A stretch of 64,000 bases of DNA from Fertoeibacter niger. Its GTDB lineage: Bacteria; Pseudomonadota; Alphaproteobacteria; Rhodobacterales; Rhodobacteraceae. The stretch spans positions 186,001 through 250,000 of the forward strand of contig NZ_WHUT02000001.1 of assembly GCF_009380135.2 (NCBI RefSeq). Direction: 5' to 3'. Position 1 is the stretch's first letter; each line of letters begins with the position of its first letter. A program made the position numbers and the translations under genes. Positions 24,456 through 33,755 of the stretch are shown here, piece after piece. Under the pieces are notes generated by a model. That model was not told where the DNA came from and ran no database searches. It saw only the letters and a list, made by a program, of their open reading frames with translations.

Positions 24456-25397
24456 ATGACCGAGATGAAGGCTCGGGCCGGGGAAGATCTGCCCCGTGCC
24501 CATCCCGTTGCGGAGGTGAAGACCGCGATGGAAGGATTTCTGGGGGCGTTTGGCAGCTTTCAGATCGAAGTGAAGACGGCGTTGCAACAACAGGAAGAGC
24601 GACTGACCATGCTGGATCGGAAAACCATGACTTACGGGCGCCCTGCGCTGTCGGCGGCAGTCGAGGGCGACGTGCCGCATACCAAGGCGTTTGACGCCTA
24701 TCTGCGCTCGGGCGATGACGATGGGTTGCGCGGCCTTGTGCTGGAAGGCAAGGCGATGAGCACAGCCGTGGCGGCGGATGGCGGCTATCTGGTGGACCCC
24801 AAGACGGCGGAAACCATCCAGTCGCTGCTGCTGTCCACGGCATCCATCCGCGCGATTGCCAATGTGGTGCATGTGGAGGCGACCAGTTTCGACGTGCTGG
24901 TGGACCGGACCGAGGTGGGGTCGGGCTGGGCGACCGAAGTGGCGGCCACGACCGAGACCGGCACGCCCACCATCGAGCGGATTTCCATTCCGCTGCATGA
25001 ATTGTCGGCGATGCCGAAGGCCAGCCAGCGGCTGCTGGATGACAGCGCGTTTGACGTGGAGGGCTGGCTGGCAGGCAAGATTGCCACGCGGTTCATCCGG
25101 GCGGAATCGGCGGCCTTTGTCAGCGGTGACGGGGTGGACAAGCCGCGCGGCTTTCTGGCGGCGACCAAGGTGGCGAATGCAAGCTGGACCTGGGGCAACC
25201 TGGGCTATGTGGCGACCGGGGCGGCGGCGGATTTTGCCAGCACGAATGCGGCCGATTGCATCATCGACCTGATCTATGCGCTGGGGGCGCCTTACCGCGC
25301 CAATGCGGGGTTCGTGATGAATTCGAAAACCGCGGGCGCGGTGCGCAAGATGAAGGATGGAGGCGGCGGTCTATACCCCCAGCGATGCGGTGGATGA
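24456..25397 (+). pseudogene. GTA major capsid protein (g5), truncated by deletion
   Basis: The first 301 residues are a normal HK97-type major capsid protein. A delta domain with EVKTAMEGFLGAFGSFQIEVKTAL is followed by the mature start near AVEGDVPHTKAFDAYLRSGD. The core then reads MSTAVAADGGYLVDPKTAETIQSLLLSTASIRAIA and LSAMPKASQRLLDDSAFDVEGWLAGKIATRF. After FVMNSKTAGAVRKMKD the reading frame changes to GGGGLYPQRCGG and stops. The family is about 390-400 residues long, so the last ~90 residues, including part of the axial domain, are missing. At 25353-25365 the DNA passes into g15-like sequence in another frame. The remaining protein should not assemble. Confidence 0.88.
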
Positions 25398-26361
25398 GCG
25401 GGTGGTGCCGCGTGCCTTTGTTGCACCGGTGCCAGTGTTTCCGGTGTTTCTGGACCTGCCGCTGCTGACGGGTGCCGAGGTGCCGCATGCGCCACATATT
25501 GCAGTGGCTGGCACGCCCTGGCCCGGTTCGGTGGCGCTGTGGTCGGCGGCGGAAGATGCGGGCTATGATGTAAACCGGCTGCTGGCAGCCCCGGCGGTGA
25601 TCGGGGTGACGGAAACGGCACTGTTTGCCGCCCCGCTGGGCCTGTGGGACCGGGGAACGGCGCTGCGAGTGCGGGTCTATGGCGGCAGCCTGAGTGCCGC
25701 ATCGGAACTGGCGGTGCTGAACGGGGCCAATGTGATGGCGATCGGTGACGGTTCGTCGGATCGGTGGGAGGTGTTTCAGTTCGCGCAGGCCGTGCTGGTT
25801 GAGCCGGGCACGTATGACATTTCGCTGCGGCTGCGGGGGCAGGCGGGCAGCGATGCTGTGATGCCGGAGGTCTGGCCTGCGGGCTCTTTGGTGGTGCTGC
25901 TGAACAAGGCGGTGCAGCAGGTGGAGCTGGCGGCCTCGGCGCGCGGGTTGGCGCGGCATTATCGGATTGGGGCGGCGGCGCGGGGCTTTGCTGATCCGGC
26001 GGTGGTGCACCGGGTAGAGGCGTTTCAGGGCATCGGGCTGCGGCCCTATGCGCCGGTGCATTTGCGGGCTGTGGCAGAGGGCGGCGACCTGCATCTGAGT
26101 TGGGTGCGGCGGGGGCGGCTGGACGGCGATACCTGGGAGTCGCAGGAGGTGCCGCTGGGCGAGGAGCGCGAGGCTTATCTGCTGCGGGTGACGGCGGGTG
26201 GTATGGTGTTGCGGGAGGTCGAGGTGGCGGGACCGGCGTGGACCTATACGGCGGCGATGCGGGGTGCCGATGGTATCAGCGGGGCCTATCAGATCGGCGT
26301 GGCGCAGGTGTCGGACAGGTTCGGGCCGGGGCCGTTCCGGCTGCTGGACCTGATGGCGTGA
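25357..26361 (+). pseudogene. GTA host-specificity/tail-fibre protein (g15), C-terminal fragment
   Basis: From M25357 the frame reads EAAVYTPSDAVDERVVPRAFVAPVPVFPVFLDLPLL, then GAQRDEDNR-free sequence such as NVMAIGDGSSDRWEVFQFAQAVLVEPGTYDISLRLRGQAGSDA and ARHYRIGAAARGFADPAVVHRVEAFQGIGLRPYAPVHLRA. It ends GADGISGAYQIGVAQVSDRFGPGPFRLLDLMA. This is the C-terminal ~330 residues of the roughly 1300-residue GTA baseplate hub/host-specificity protein. The N-terminal ~1000 residues and genes g6-g14 are absent; the fragment abuts the broken capsid gene. It lacks an obvious ribosome-binding site of its own. Confidence 0.85.
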
Positions 26362-26364
26362 CAA

Positions 26365-26727
26365 GTGCGGACTGTTCTTTTGGCCGATATTCTGGCGGTG
26401 GCACGGGTGCTGCTGGCGGTGGCCCCTGCTGCGCGGGTGGTTGTGCTTCAGCGCATGCTTTTCCGCGCCCATGCCGCGCATAGGGTCTCAAAGCGGCTGG
26501 GCCGCGCGCATGGTGACTGGGGGTCGGGCAGCCTGGGAGACCTGGCCGCCCGGCAGCCCCAGCGGCGGGAACCGTTCGCATCAGACCCTGACTATCTGGC
26601 GGTGCTGGAATTGGTGATCGGGGCGCTGCGGAGGCGAGGCAGTCACCGAAAGGTGAGGTCTGATGCCGGGGCTGTTGGTGGCGAAAAGCCTGTGCTAGAT
26701 TCAAGGCCTCAAACGGAGGAACGGTGA
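26365..26727 (+). CDS. Small GTA-adjacent protein (DUF7742-like)
   Basis: The 120-residue frame starts at GTG 26365, four bases after the g15 fragment. It reads MRTVLLADILAVARVLLAVAPAARVVVLQRMLFRAHAAHRV, then GRAHGDWGSGSLGDLAARQPQRREPFASDPDYLAVLELVIGALRR. It resembles the small DUF7742-type protein usually encoded right after g15 in Rhodobacter-group GTA clusters. Its role is unknown. The end overlaps the cysE start by one base. Confidence 0.55.
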   Translation: MRTVLLADILAVARVLLAVAPAARVVVLQRMLFRAHAAHRVSKRLGRAHGDWGSGSLGDLAARQPQRREPFASDPDYLAVLELVIGALRRRGSHRKVRSDAGAVGGEKPVLDSRPQTEER

Positions 26728-27536
26728 TGCCCGAAATCAAACCGCGCGTGTCCACAGTTGACCCGGTCTGGCAGCGGATCTGTGACGAGGCTGTCGATGC
26801 GATCCGCGCCGAGCCGCTGATGGGTGGGTTGATACATTCCGGGCTGCTGCATCACGCGACGATGGAACGGGCGCTGGCCTATCGGTTTTCGCTGAAACTC
26901 GCCTCGGGCGAGATGAGCGAGCAGATCCTGCGCGAGATTGCGGACGAGGCCTATGCCAGCGACCCCGATCTGGGGCAGGCGGCGCGGGCCGATGTGATGG
27001 CGGTGTTTGAGCGTGATCCGGCCTGCCACAGGTTCTTGCAGCCGGTGCTGTTCTTCAAGGGCTATCAGGCGGTGCAGGCGTATCGCGTGGGGCATTGGCT
27101 GTGGCAGACCGGGCGGCGCGATCTGGCCTATTTCGTGCAGATGCGGGTGTCGGAGGTGTATGGCGTGGACATTCATCCGGCGGCGCGGGTGGGGCGCGGG
27201 CTGATGATCGATCATGCGCATTCCATCGTGATCGGCGAGACGGCGGTGGTGGGTGACAATGTGTCGATGCTGCATTCCGTCACGCTGGGCGGCACGGGGA
27301 AAGAGGATGGCGACCGCCACCCCAAGATCGGCAATGGCGTGCTGATCGGGGCAGGGGCCAAGGTGCTGGGCAATATCACCATCGGCCATTGCAGCCGCAT
27401 CGCGGCGGGGTCCGTTGTGTTGCAGGATGTGCCGCCGTGCAAGACGGTTGCCGGTGTGCCCGCGCGCGTTGTGGGCGAGGCGGGCTGCGCGCAGCCCTCG
27501 GTCAGCATGGATCAGGTGATTTCCAGCGCGGTGTAA
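26727..27536 (+). CDS. cysE: Serine O-acetyltransferase
   Basis: CysE transfers acetyl from acetyl-CoA to L-serine, the first step of cysteine synthesis. The N-terminal helical domain (DPVWQRICDEAVDAIRAEPLMGGLIHSGLLHHATMERALAYR) is followed by the left-handed beta-helix of hexapeptide repeats. The catalytic Asp-His region is in VYGVDIHPAARVGRGLMIDHAHSIVIGETAVVGDNVSMLHSVTLGGTGKEDGDRHPKIG. The length of 269 residues is standard. The ATG at 26727 has GGAGGA at a good distance. Many Rhodobacter-group GTA clusters have cysE directly downstream, which confirms the right end of the remnant. Confidence 0.96.
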   Translation: MPEIKPRVSTVDPVWQRICDEAVDAIRAEPLMGGLIHSGLLHHATMERALAYRFSLKLASGEMSEQILREIADEAYASDPDLGQAARADVMAVFERDPACHRFLQPVLFFKGYQAVQAYRVGHWLWQTGRRDLAYFVQMRVSEVYGVDIHPAARVGRGLMIDHAHSIVIGETAVVGDNVSMLHSVTLGGTGKEDGDRHPKIGNGVLIGAGAKVLGNITIGHCSRIAAGSVVLQDVPPCKTVAGVPARVVGEAGCAQPSVSMDQVISSAV

Positions 27537-27585
27537 CGCGTGCGTCAGTTCTTCGGGGCCGGCTGAAAGCAAGAGTATCGAGGCA

Positions 27586-27613
27586 AAAGGCCCGGAGCAT
27601 GCTCCGGGCCTTT
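27586..27613. terminator. Bidirectional terminator between cysE and pdhC
   Basis: AAAGGCCCGGAGC-AT-GCTCCGGGCCTTT is a 13-bp perfect stem with an A tract on one side and a T tract on the other. It is placed between two convergent genes and can serve both. Confidence 0.88.
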
Positions 27614-27639
27614 GTCGTCAGATGCCGCAACCAGTGGTG

Positions 27640-28941
27640 TCAGGCCAGCATGGCCATCGGGTTTTCCAGATTTTCGATGATCGCCTTGAGGAATTCCGCC
27701 CCCAGCGCGCCGTCGATCACGCGGTGATCGACCGAAAGCGTCATCGACATGACAGTGGCCACTGCCAGAGTGCCATCCTTGGCAACCACCGGTTTTTTCA
27801 CCCCGGCGCCCACGGCAAGGATCGAGCCATGGGGCGGGTTGATCACGGCGTCGAAATTGTCGATGCCGAACATCCCGAGGTTGGAAATGGCAAAACTGCC
27901 GCCCTGGTATTCATGCGGGGCCAGCTTCTTGGTCTTGGCCCGGCCCGCCAGATCCTTCATCTCGGCAGACAGGGCCGAAAGCGATTTCTGGTGCGCGTCG
28001 CGCAGCACGGGGGTGAAAAGCCCGCCCTCGATGGCCACGGCCACGGCCACATCGGACGGTTTGATCCGCAGGATGCGGTCGCCCGCCCAGACGGCATTGG
28101 CGGCGGGAACAGCTTGAAGCGCCAGGGCACAGGCCTTGATGATGAAGTCGTTCACGCTGAGCTTGATGCCGCGCGATTCCACCTGCTTGTTCAGCGTTTC
28201 GCGGAATTTCAGCAGGGCGTCGAGTTGCACGTCACGCCGCAGGTAGAAATGCGGGATGGTCTGCTTGGCTTCGGTCAAGCGGGCGGCGATGGTCTTGCGC
28301 ATGCCGTCGAGGGTGATTTCCTCGAAGCTGCGGTCGGCGAACATCTTTTTCACCGTTTCAGCCGACATGCCCGTGGGCATGGCTGTCGCAACAGGGGCAG
28401 GCGCAGCGGCGGGTGCTGCTGCCGGGGCGGCCACGACGGCTGCCGCAGTGACAGGTTTTGCGCCTTCGACATCGGCCTTGACGATACGGCCATGCGGGCC
28501 CGAGCCTTTGATCAGGCTCAGGTCAAGGCCTTTGTCTGCGGCGATCCGCCGCGCCAGCGGCGACGCTATGACGCGAGACCCGGCAGGTTTTGCTGCCGGT
28601 GAGGCCGCGACGGCAGCAGCGGGTGCCACTGTTTCAGCTTTGGGCGCGGCGGCGGCTGGCGCAGTGGCGGCGGGGGCAGGCGCGGCATCGGCGCTTTCGC
28701 CTTCTTCCACCATCACGGCGATGGGTGTGTTTACTTTCACCCCCGACGTGCCTTCTGCGATCAAGAGCTTGCCGACGATCCCTTCATCGACGGCCTCGAA
28801 CTCCATCGTCGCCTTGTCGGTTTCGATCTCGGCCAGGATCTGGCCGGATTTCACCGTGTCGCCCTCTTTCACCAGCCATTTCGCCAGCGTGCCTTCCTCC
28901 ATCGTGGGGGAGAGCGCGGGCATCAGGATTTGCGTAGCCAT
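27640..28941 (-). CDS. pdhC: Pyruvate dehydrogenase E2, dihydrolipoamide acetyltransferase
   Basis: E2 is the core of the pyruvate dehydrogenase complex and moves acetyl groups to CoA. One lipoyl domain occupies residues 1-80, with the lipoylated Lys in [17 protein letters not shown]. Next are an Ala/Pro linker, a peripheral subunit-binding domain ([36 protein letters not shown], about 125-160) and the catalytic domain. The latter has the conserved HxxxDG motif ([14 protein letters not shown]) near the C-terminus. Length is 433 residues. It is last in pdhA-pdhB-pdhC, 11 bases after pdhB. Confidence 0.97.
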   Translation of the reverse strand: MATQILMPALSPTMEEGTLAKWLVKEGDTVKSGQILAEIETDKATMEFEAVDEGIVGKLLIAEGTSGVKVNTPIAVMVEEGESADAAPAPAATAPAAAAPKAETVAPAAAVAASPAAKPAGSRVIASPLARRIAADKGLDLSLIKGSGPHGRIVKADVEGAKPVTAAAVVAAPAAAPAAAPAPVATAMPTGMSAETVKKMFADRSFEEITLDGMRKTIAARLTEAKQTIPHFYLRRDVQLDALLKFRETLNKQVESRGIKLSVNDFIIKACALALQAVPAANAVWAGDRILRIKPSDVAVAVAIEGGLFTPVLRDAHQKSLSALSAEMKDLAGRAKTKKLAPHEYQGGSFAISNLGMFGIDNFDAVINPPHGSILAVGAGVKKPVVAKDGTLAVATVMSMTLSVDHRVIDGALGAEFLKAIIENLENPMAMLA

Positions 28942-28952
28942 GGCGGTCCTCC

Positions 28953-30326
28953 TTACCGGTAGCAGACGGATTTGACGGCTTCGACCACTTCGGCAGTCGT
29001 CACCAGGGCCAACTTTTCAAGGTTGGCGGCATAGGGCATCGGCACGTCCTTGCCCGTCAGGTTGATGACCGGCGCATCGAGATAGTCGAAGGCTTTCATC
29101 ATGATGGTGGCCGAGATGTGGTTGCCGATGGAGCCTACCGGCCAGCCTTCCTCGACCGTCACGCAGCGGTTGGTCTTTTGCACCGATGCCAGCACCGTAT
29201 CGTAATCAATCGGGCGCAGGGTGCGCAGGTCGATCACCTCGGCGCTGATGCCATCGGCGGCGAGTTTGTCTGCCGCTTCAAGCGCATAGGTCATGCCGAT
29301 GCCGAAGGACACGATGGTTACATCGGTGCCTTCGCGCCAGATGCGGGCCTTGCCGAAGGGGATGGTGAAATCATCCAGCACCGGAACCTCGAACGATTTG
29401 CCATAGAGGATTTCGTTTTCAAGGAAGATGACCGGGTTCGGGTCGCGGATCGCCTGTTTCAAAAGGCCTTTGGCATCGGATGCCGAATAGGGCATCACCA
29501 CTTTCAGGCCCGGGATCTGGGCATACCAGGCGGCGTAGTCCTGGCTGTGCTGGGCACCCACGCGGGCGGCGGCGCCGTTCGGGCCGCGGAACACGATGGG
29601 GCAGCCCATCTGGCCGCCCGACATATACAGCGTCTTTGCGGCCGAGTTCAGCAGATGGTCAATCGCCTGCATGGCAAAGTTGAAGGTCATGAATTCGACG
29701 ATCGGGTTCAGGCCAGCCATGGCCGAACCAACAGCGATACCGGCAAAGCCATGTTCGGTGATGGGGGTATCGACCACCCGCTTGGGGCCGAACTCATCCA
29801 GCAGGCCCTGCGAGATTTTATAGGCCCCCTGATATTCGCCCACTTCCTCGCCCATCAGATACACGCGGTCATTGCCGCGCATTTCCTCGGCCATCGCCTC
29901 GCGCAGCGCCTCACGCATGGTCATCGTCTTCATCGCCGTGCCCTCGGGCCAGTCGGGCGAGCGGGAAACCTTGACCTCGACCGGGCCAGCCGCCGCAGCC
30001 GTGGCAATGGCGGGTGCCGCAGACGCAGGAGCCGCGGTGGGCGCCGCTGCCGCTGCCGGGGCAGGTGCCACATCGGCGCTTTCGCCCTCGCCGATCAGCA
30101 CGGCGATGGGGGTGTTGACCTTGACCCCTGCCGTGCCCTCGGCGACCAGCAGCTTGCCGATCACCCCCTCATCCACCGCCTCGAATTCCATCGTGGCCTT
30201 GTCGGTCTCGATCTCGGCGAGGATTTGGCCGGACTTGACCGTTTCGCCTTCCTTCACCAGCCACTTGGCCAGCGTGCCCTCTTCCATCGTGGGTGAGAGC
30301 GCGGGCATCAGTATTTCGGTTGCCAT
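28953..30326 (-). CDS. pdhB: Pyruvate dehydrogenase E1 beta with N-terminal lipoyl domain
   Basis: Residues 1-80 form a lipoyl domain (Lys in [17 protein letters not shown]) nearly identical to that of PdhC. After an Ala-rich linker, residues about 135-457 are the E1-beta transketolase-like subunit ([89 protein letters not shown]). With E1-alpha it binds TDP and decarboxylates pyruvate. A lipoyl domain on E1-beta is known in Rhizobium- and Rhodobacter-type complexes. The gene is 13 bases downstream of pdhA. Confidence 0.97.
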   Translation of the reverse strand: MATEILMPALSPTMEEGTLAKWLVKEGETVKSGQILAEIETDKATMEFEAVDEGVIGKLLVAEGTAGVKVNTPIAVLIGEGESADVAPAPAAAAAPTAAPASAAPAIATAAAAGPVEVKVSRSPDWPEGTAMKTMTMREALREAMAEEMRGNDRVYLMGEEVGEYQGAYKISQGLLDEFGPKRVVDTPITEHGFAGIAVGSAMAGLNPIVEFMTFNFAMQAIDHLLNSAAKTLYMSGGQMGCPIVFRGPNGAAARVGAQHSQDYAAWYAQIPGLKVVMPYSASDAKGLLKQAIRDPNPVIFLENEILYGKSFEVPVLDDFTIPFGKARIWREGTDVTIVSFGIGMTYALEAADKLAADGISAEVIDLRTLRPIDYDTVLASVQKTNRCVTVEEGWPVGSIGNHISATIMMKAFDYLDAPVINLTGKDVPMPYAANLEKLALVTTAEVVEAVKSVCYR

Positions 30327-30339
30327 GGTCGATCTCCCC

Positions 30340-31329
30340 TCAGGCGTAAATGTCGGTCCAGAGCTCGCTCAGCGCGGGCTCGGGGCTTTCCTTGGCGAAT
30401 TCCGCACTTTCGTTCACAATCGCCTTGATGTCCTTGTCGATGGCCTTCAGGTCGTCATCTGTGGCATGGCCGCCCTGCAGCAGCAGGTCGCGCACATGTT
30501 CGATGGCGTCCTTTTCGTCGCGCATCTTCTGCACCTCTTCGCGGGTGCGGTATTTCGCGGGGTCCGACATCGAATGGCCGCGGTAGCGGTAGGTGTTCAT
30601 TTCCAGAATGTAGGGGCCTTCGCCCGCACGGCAGAAGGCCACGGCCTTTTCGCCCGCAGCCTTCACCGCCAGCACATCCATGCCGTCCACGGCCTCGCCC
30701 TTGATGCCATAGGCGGCGCCACGCTCCCACAGGCTGGGCGACTTGGTGGAGCGTTTCACCGATGTGCCCATGGCATACTGGTTGTTTTCAATGACGAAAA
30801 TCACGGGCAGGTTCCACAGTTCGGCCATGTTGTAGGTCTCATAGACCTGGCCCTGGTTGGCCGCGCCATCGCCGAAATAGGTGAAGGTCACATTGTCATT
30901 GCCCATGTATTTGTCGGCAAAGGCAAGACCGGCGCCCAACGGCACCTGCGCGCCCACGATGCCATGGCCGCCGTAGAAATGCTTTTCCTTGGAAAACATG
31001 TGCATCGAGCCGCCTTTGCCGCGCGAATAGCCGCCTTCGCGGCCGGTCAGCTCGGCCATCACGCCCTTGGGGTCCATCCCGCAGGCCAGCATGTGACCGT
31101 GATCGCGGTAAGAGGTGATGCGCTTGTCGCCTTCCTTGGCCGCGGCCTCAAGGCCCACGACCACGGCTTCCTGCCCGATGTAAAGGTGGCAGAAGCCGCC
31201 GATCAGACCCATCCCGTAAAGTTGGCCCGCCTTCTCCTCGAATCGGCGGATCAGCAGCATCTCCCGGTAGTAATGCAGCAATTCATCTTTCGAGATGTTT
31301 GATTTCTCGGGCGATTTCCTGGTGGCCAT
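30340..31329 (-). CDS. pdhA: Pyruvate dehydrogenase E1 alpha
   Basis: The 329-residue protein contains [39 protein letters not shown] and the TDP-binding motif [39 protein letters not shown]. It also has the regulatory-loop region [20 protein letters not shown]. It is the first gene of the operon and starts at ATG 31329. The promoter must lie in the 125 bases up to the island border at 31455, so insertion of the island may have replaced more distant upstream control sequence. Confidence 0.97.
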   Translation of the reverse strand: MATRKSPEKSNISKDELLHYYREMLLIRRFEEKAGQLYGMGLIGGFCHLYIGQEAVVVGLEAAAKEGDKRITSYRDHGHMLACGMDPKGVMAELTGREGGYSRGKGGSMHMFSKEKHFYGGHGIVGAQVPLGAGLAFADKYMGNDNVTFTYFGDGAANQGQVYETYNMAELWNLPVIFVIENNQYAMGTSVKRSTKSPSLWERGAAYGIKGEAVDGMDVLAVKAAGEKAVAFCRAGEGPYILEMNTYRYRGHSMSDPAKYRTREEVQKMRDEKDAIEHVRDLLLQGGHATDDDLKAIDKDIKAIVNESAEFAKESPEPALSELWTDIYA

Positions 31330-31454
31330 CGCGGCGTCCTCCCATCGCGGAACAAGTAGTTTAGTATTAAACCACCTTTACCCAACTGCGATGTGCAAAA
31401 CAAGCGGCTATAGCGACAGCCAACCTTGGCGTCTTGGGCAGGAAAAAGGGGTAT

Positions 31455-31475
31455 GTTTGGTAGGCCCGGAGGGAC
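31455..31475. repeat. att site, left end of the island (attL-type)
   Basis: 21 bp identical to the tRNA 3' end region at 57561-57581. The match ends at GGGAC; outside it the two sides differ. It sits 126 bases upstream of pdhA. Confidence 0.93.
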
Positions 31476-31589
31476 GGATCGCGAATTCATTTAAGGCCAT
31501 GATATAAAACAGTTATATTTACTTCATGTGTCACGTTGTATCGCGCTCTGTAGCACATTTAGGGGCACTTCTGTGTGGTGGGTTTGTCA

Positions 31590-32666
31590 CTAGCAATAAT
31601 CATCGAACACATCGCCACCCTCCCACGGTAAACCTTGAGCCAGCGCGAATGCCTTTTCGGCTCCGTCGCGCATGAAGAATGTCCCCTGGCTCTCATGCAC
31701 ATATTGACCATCTTCGAATGTTATCTGCGCCATCGACCACGGCTTGATGGCATCATCCCCGTGCTCGCCGAGAAGGTAGATAGCATTTCCACCAACTGCG
31801 ATTGCAGCATCTCCCACCTTAGTTTCTCCCCATGGTGAAATGACTGCTACTGCTCCTTTCTTCAAACGCCCGAAGTATGTCGTCAGAGGTGCGATATCCT
31901 TCGTATCCGGGCAAAGTGGGAAAACTGCTGGCACCTGCCAGTTTCGTTGCACTGCACCTGGAGTCTTTGAGGCCACCAACTGTGGGATCGGTTTTTCAAC
32001 TGGCGCGTTTCCACGTTCGAATATCCATTCACCCAGTCTACCACCCCTTGATGCCTTGTCGGCTCTGGCCCAGGCCAGCATGCGCTCACGGCTGTAATCG
32101 GCTTCTGCGGGTGAGACTGTGCGCATCCATTCAAAATCTGCTGTCAGTGACCCGTTCTTTGGATTTCGTGGGTCTGCGAGGAAGTCCTCTATGCTCCCGT
32201 AAAGGTTCTCGATACGCTTTGCCGTAATGGGGTTGAGAAGAATGTTCTCAAGTCGAGTGACCCATCGAAGGTTTTCAGATCGGTTGTTGCGGCGGTTCGT
32301 GTCGATGTGATCGACAACATAGCTCTTGGTTGGCGGCCCGCCGTGGAAAGCTGTGGCGACGATTCGGTGAACCTTGTGACCTGAGATCGCCATGTAGCCG
32401 TCGTGACTGCTAGGAGTGCCAAAGGTCCAAACATCGTCAAGTGGTCGCTTCCGTTGCCCAGGACGGGAGCAACGACTGATAGCGCCGTTGTCTCGGACAA
32501 GAAAGTTCTCGTCACGATAGCTGCATGCCACTTCGGCATTGAAGCTATCCACATCGTCGATCCTAATCACCAGTTCGTCTTTCGTCTTTCCTTGAATGTG
32601 CCGCGCGGATGGAGCGCCTCCCTCATACGCAGCTTGATCAATTTCATTTTGGGCTTCGTGATTCAT
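31590..32666 (-). CDS. HNH endonuclease
   Basis: The 358-residue protein carries an HNH motif of the phage/homing type: VHRIVATAFHGGPPTKSYVVDHIDTNRRNNRSENLRWV (about residues 99-136), with Asp119-His120, Asp122 and Asn132. A DNA-recognition-like segment precedes it (YRDENFLVRDNGAISRC). The C-terminal ~200 residues are unfamiliar. It overlaps the upstream XRE gene by 4 bases (ATGA), so it is translated with that repressor. This could be a satellite nuclease, a free-standing homing enzyme or an anti-phage factor. A 114-base gene-free stretch separates it from the attachment site. Confidence 0.83.
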   Translation of the reverse strand: MNHEAQNEIDQAAYEGGAPSARHIQGKTKDELVIRIDDVDSFNAEVACSYRDENFLVRDNGAISRCSRPGQRKRPLDDVWTFGTPSSHDGYMAISGHKVHRIVATAFHGGPPTKSYVVDHIDTNRRNNRSENLRWVTRLENILLNPITAKRIENLYGSIEDFLADPRNPKNGSLTADFEWMRTVSPAEADYSRERMLAWARADKASRGGRLGEWIFERGNAPVEKPIPQLVASKTPGAVQRNWQVPAVFPLCPDTKDIAPLTTYFGRLKKGAVAVISPWGETKVGDAAIAVGGNAIYLLGEHGDDAIKPWSMAQITFEDGQYVHESQGTFFMRDGAEKAFALAQGLPWEGGDVFDDYC

Positions 32667-33100
32667 GATTTAGTGGACTGTTTGATGAGGAGCGAAATCA
32701 GCCCCTGGTATTTCTCAACATCGAGCGGTTCCGATGGTGGGCTAGTGCGGCCCCGCGTTTCCTGCCGCAGAATTTCCACAACAGCTTCGCCTACGACATC
32801 GGGGGGTGGCTTGGCGTCCAGTCGTTGGACTTCGGCTTCCACCATGGCGACGACCTCGCCGATCCGCCTGTAAAGTGCTGCCGTGGATTGGGTGGTTGCC
32901 GTGACGCCCTTGAACAAAACCAGCGGGTCAACGTCATAAACAGCAGCGAGGACGAACAGCCGTTCCGCCGTGATGGTTTCAGCCTTGTTTTCCATCCGCC
33001 ACACCTGAACCCTGCTCACGCCAAGCTTTTCAGCCGCTTCGCTGACGGTGAGCCCAGCACGTTCCCGTGCATCCTTGATCCGTTCGTAGAGGTGTTCCAC
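32663..33100 (-). CDS. XRE-family (CI-like) repressor
   Basis: The N-terminal helix-turn-helix reads IKDARERAGLTVSEAAEKLGVSRVQVWRMENKAETITAERLFVLAAVYDVDPLVLF (about residues 7-62), a standard XRE domain. The remaining ~80 residues are helical and probably mediate oligomerisation. It is divergent from a Cro-like gene, with three operator-like sites between them. This layout resembles a lysogeny switch. It is followed by the HNH gene in an overlapping arrangement. Confidence 0.88.
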   Translation of the reverse strand: MEHLYERIKDARERAGLTVSEAAEKLGVSRVQVWRMENKAETITAERLFVLAAVYDVDPLVLFKGVTATTQSTAALYRRIGEVVAMVEAEVQRLDAKPPPDVVGEAVVEILRQETRGRTSPPSEPLDVEKYQGLISLLIKQSTKS

Positions 33101-33121
33101 AGCTTCGCCTGAACATGGTGA

Positions 33122-33208
33122 CGTTTCACGGTATGAAACGATTTTGTGGATTCTGCAACAAACATGAAGGTTACCTATGGCGAATCATCGTGTTTCACGG
33201 TAGGTAAC
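33122..33208. promoter_or_regulatory. Operator array between divergent XRE and Cro-like genes
   Basis: Site O1 (33122-33140) is CGTTTCA-CGGTA-TGAAACG, a perfect 7-bp-arm palindrome. Site O2 (33192-33208) is GTTTCACGGTAGGTAAC, sharing the left half of O1. Site O3 (33170-33186) is GTTACCTATGGCGAATC, whose GTTACCTA half matches the reverse complement of O2. Three related sites in the 114-base control region parallel the OR/OL logic of phage switches. Confidence 0.65.
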
Positions 33209-33214
33209 GCTGCC

Positions 33215-33424
33215 ATGATGCTCAAGGATTACCTCAACCAGCACGACCTCAGCTTGAAAGGCTTTGCCGATCAGTGCGGACTAAGTGCGCCGACGATCCT
33301 ACGGGCCCGGGATGGGATCACCATGCCGTCCAGACGCACGTTAAAAGCCATCGTATCCGCGACCAAAGGAGCGGTCACCATCCAAGACCTCATTCGTGTT
33401 GAAACGAAAGGCTACGATGGGTGA
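33215..33424 (+). CDS. Cro-like small HTH protein
   Basis: The 69-residue product (MMLKDYLNQHDLSLKGFADQCGLSAPTILRARDGITMPSRRTLKAIVSATKGAVTIQDLI) is a single HTH domain with recognition-helix sequence SAPTILRARDG. The start at 33215 was chosen because the open frame upstream runs over the operator sites; ATG 33218 is equally possible. It is divergent from the XRE repressor and likely competes for the same operators. Its stop overlaps the start of the next frame (ATGGGTGA). Confidence 0.78.
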   Translation: MMLKDYLNQHDLSLKGFADQCGLSAPTILRARDGITMPSRRTLKAIVSATKGAVTIQDLIRVETKGYDG

Positions 33425-33755
33425 CGGGGGCGAGATTGATGATCGGGGCCGCTTTCTTGGCCATCCCAAGCGCATGCGAGCCAACATCGTCGTGCCGCGT
33501 CGGAAGCTTCTGCTGCGCATTTTCGATGCGACCGGTGCCCCCGTGATCTCGAACGACCTACCGGCCTTTATCCCCCGGTATGCGTCAAAACTGATAAGGA
33601 TTCCGCATGACCGAGCCGTTGCCGTCTCCAGCACAGCCGAACCCGCAACCTCCGGCGACGGCAGGCGATATCGTCGGCGGGTTGATTTTCCTGGGCATCA
33701 TCGGAGCGGTGGTGTTTGTCGCATTCCTGTTCGTCGTGAACTGGTTCAGCGATAG
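33417..33755 (+). CDS. Hypothetical protein, doubtful 3' part
   Basis: The frame begins at ATG 33417, overlapping the Cro-like stop, and its first ~65 residues (MGDGGEIDDRGRFLGHPKRMRANIVVPRRKLLLRIFDATGAPVISNDLPAFIP) look protein-like. The last ~50 residues overlap the next gene in another frame and look like random Arg/Gly-rich translation. Either the gene is real and overlaps its neighbour, or it has been shortened by a past frameshift. No family is recognised. Confidence 0.35.
   Translation: MGDGGEIDDRGRFLGHPKRMRANIVVPRRKLLLRIFDATGAPVISNDLPAFIPRYASKLIRIPHDRAVAVSSTAEPATSGDGRRYRRRVDFPGHHRSGGVCRIPVRRELVQR

Noticed and set aside
28953-30326. pdhB/pdhC lipoyl domain similarity as a recent duplication artefact
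   Set aside because: A lipoyl domain on E1-beta is a known feature of the alphaproteobacterial complex, so the similarity is expected.
31501-31589. CRISPR-like repeats or a small RNA at the left island end
   Set aside because: The AT-rich stretch has no regularly spaced repeats and no strong hairpin with a T tract.
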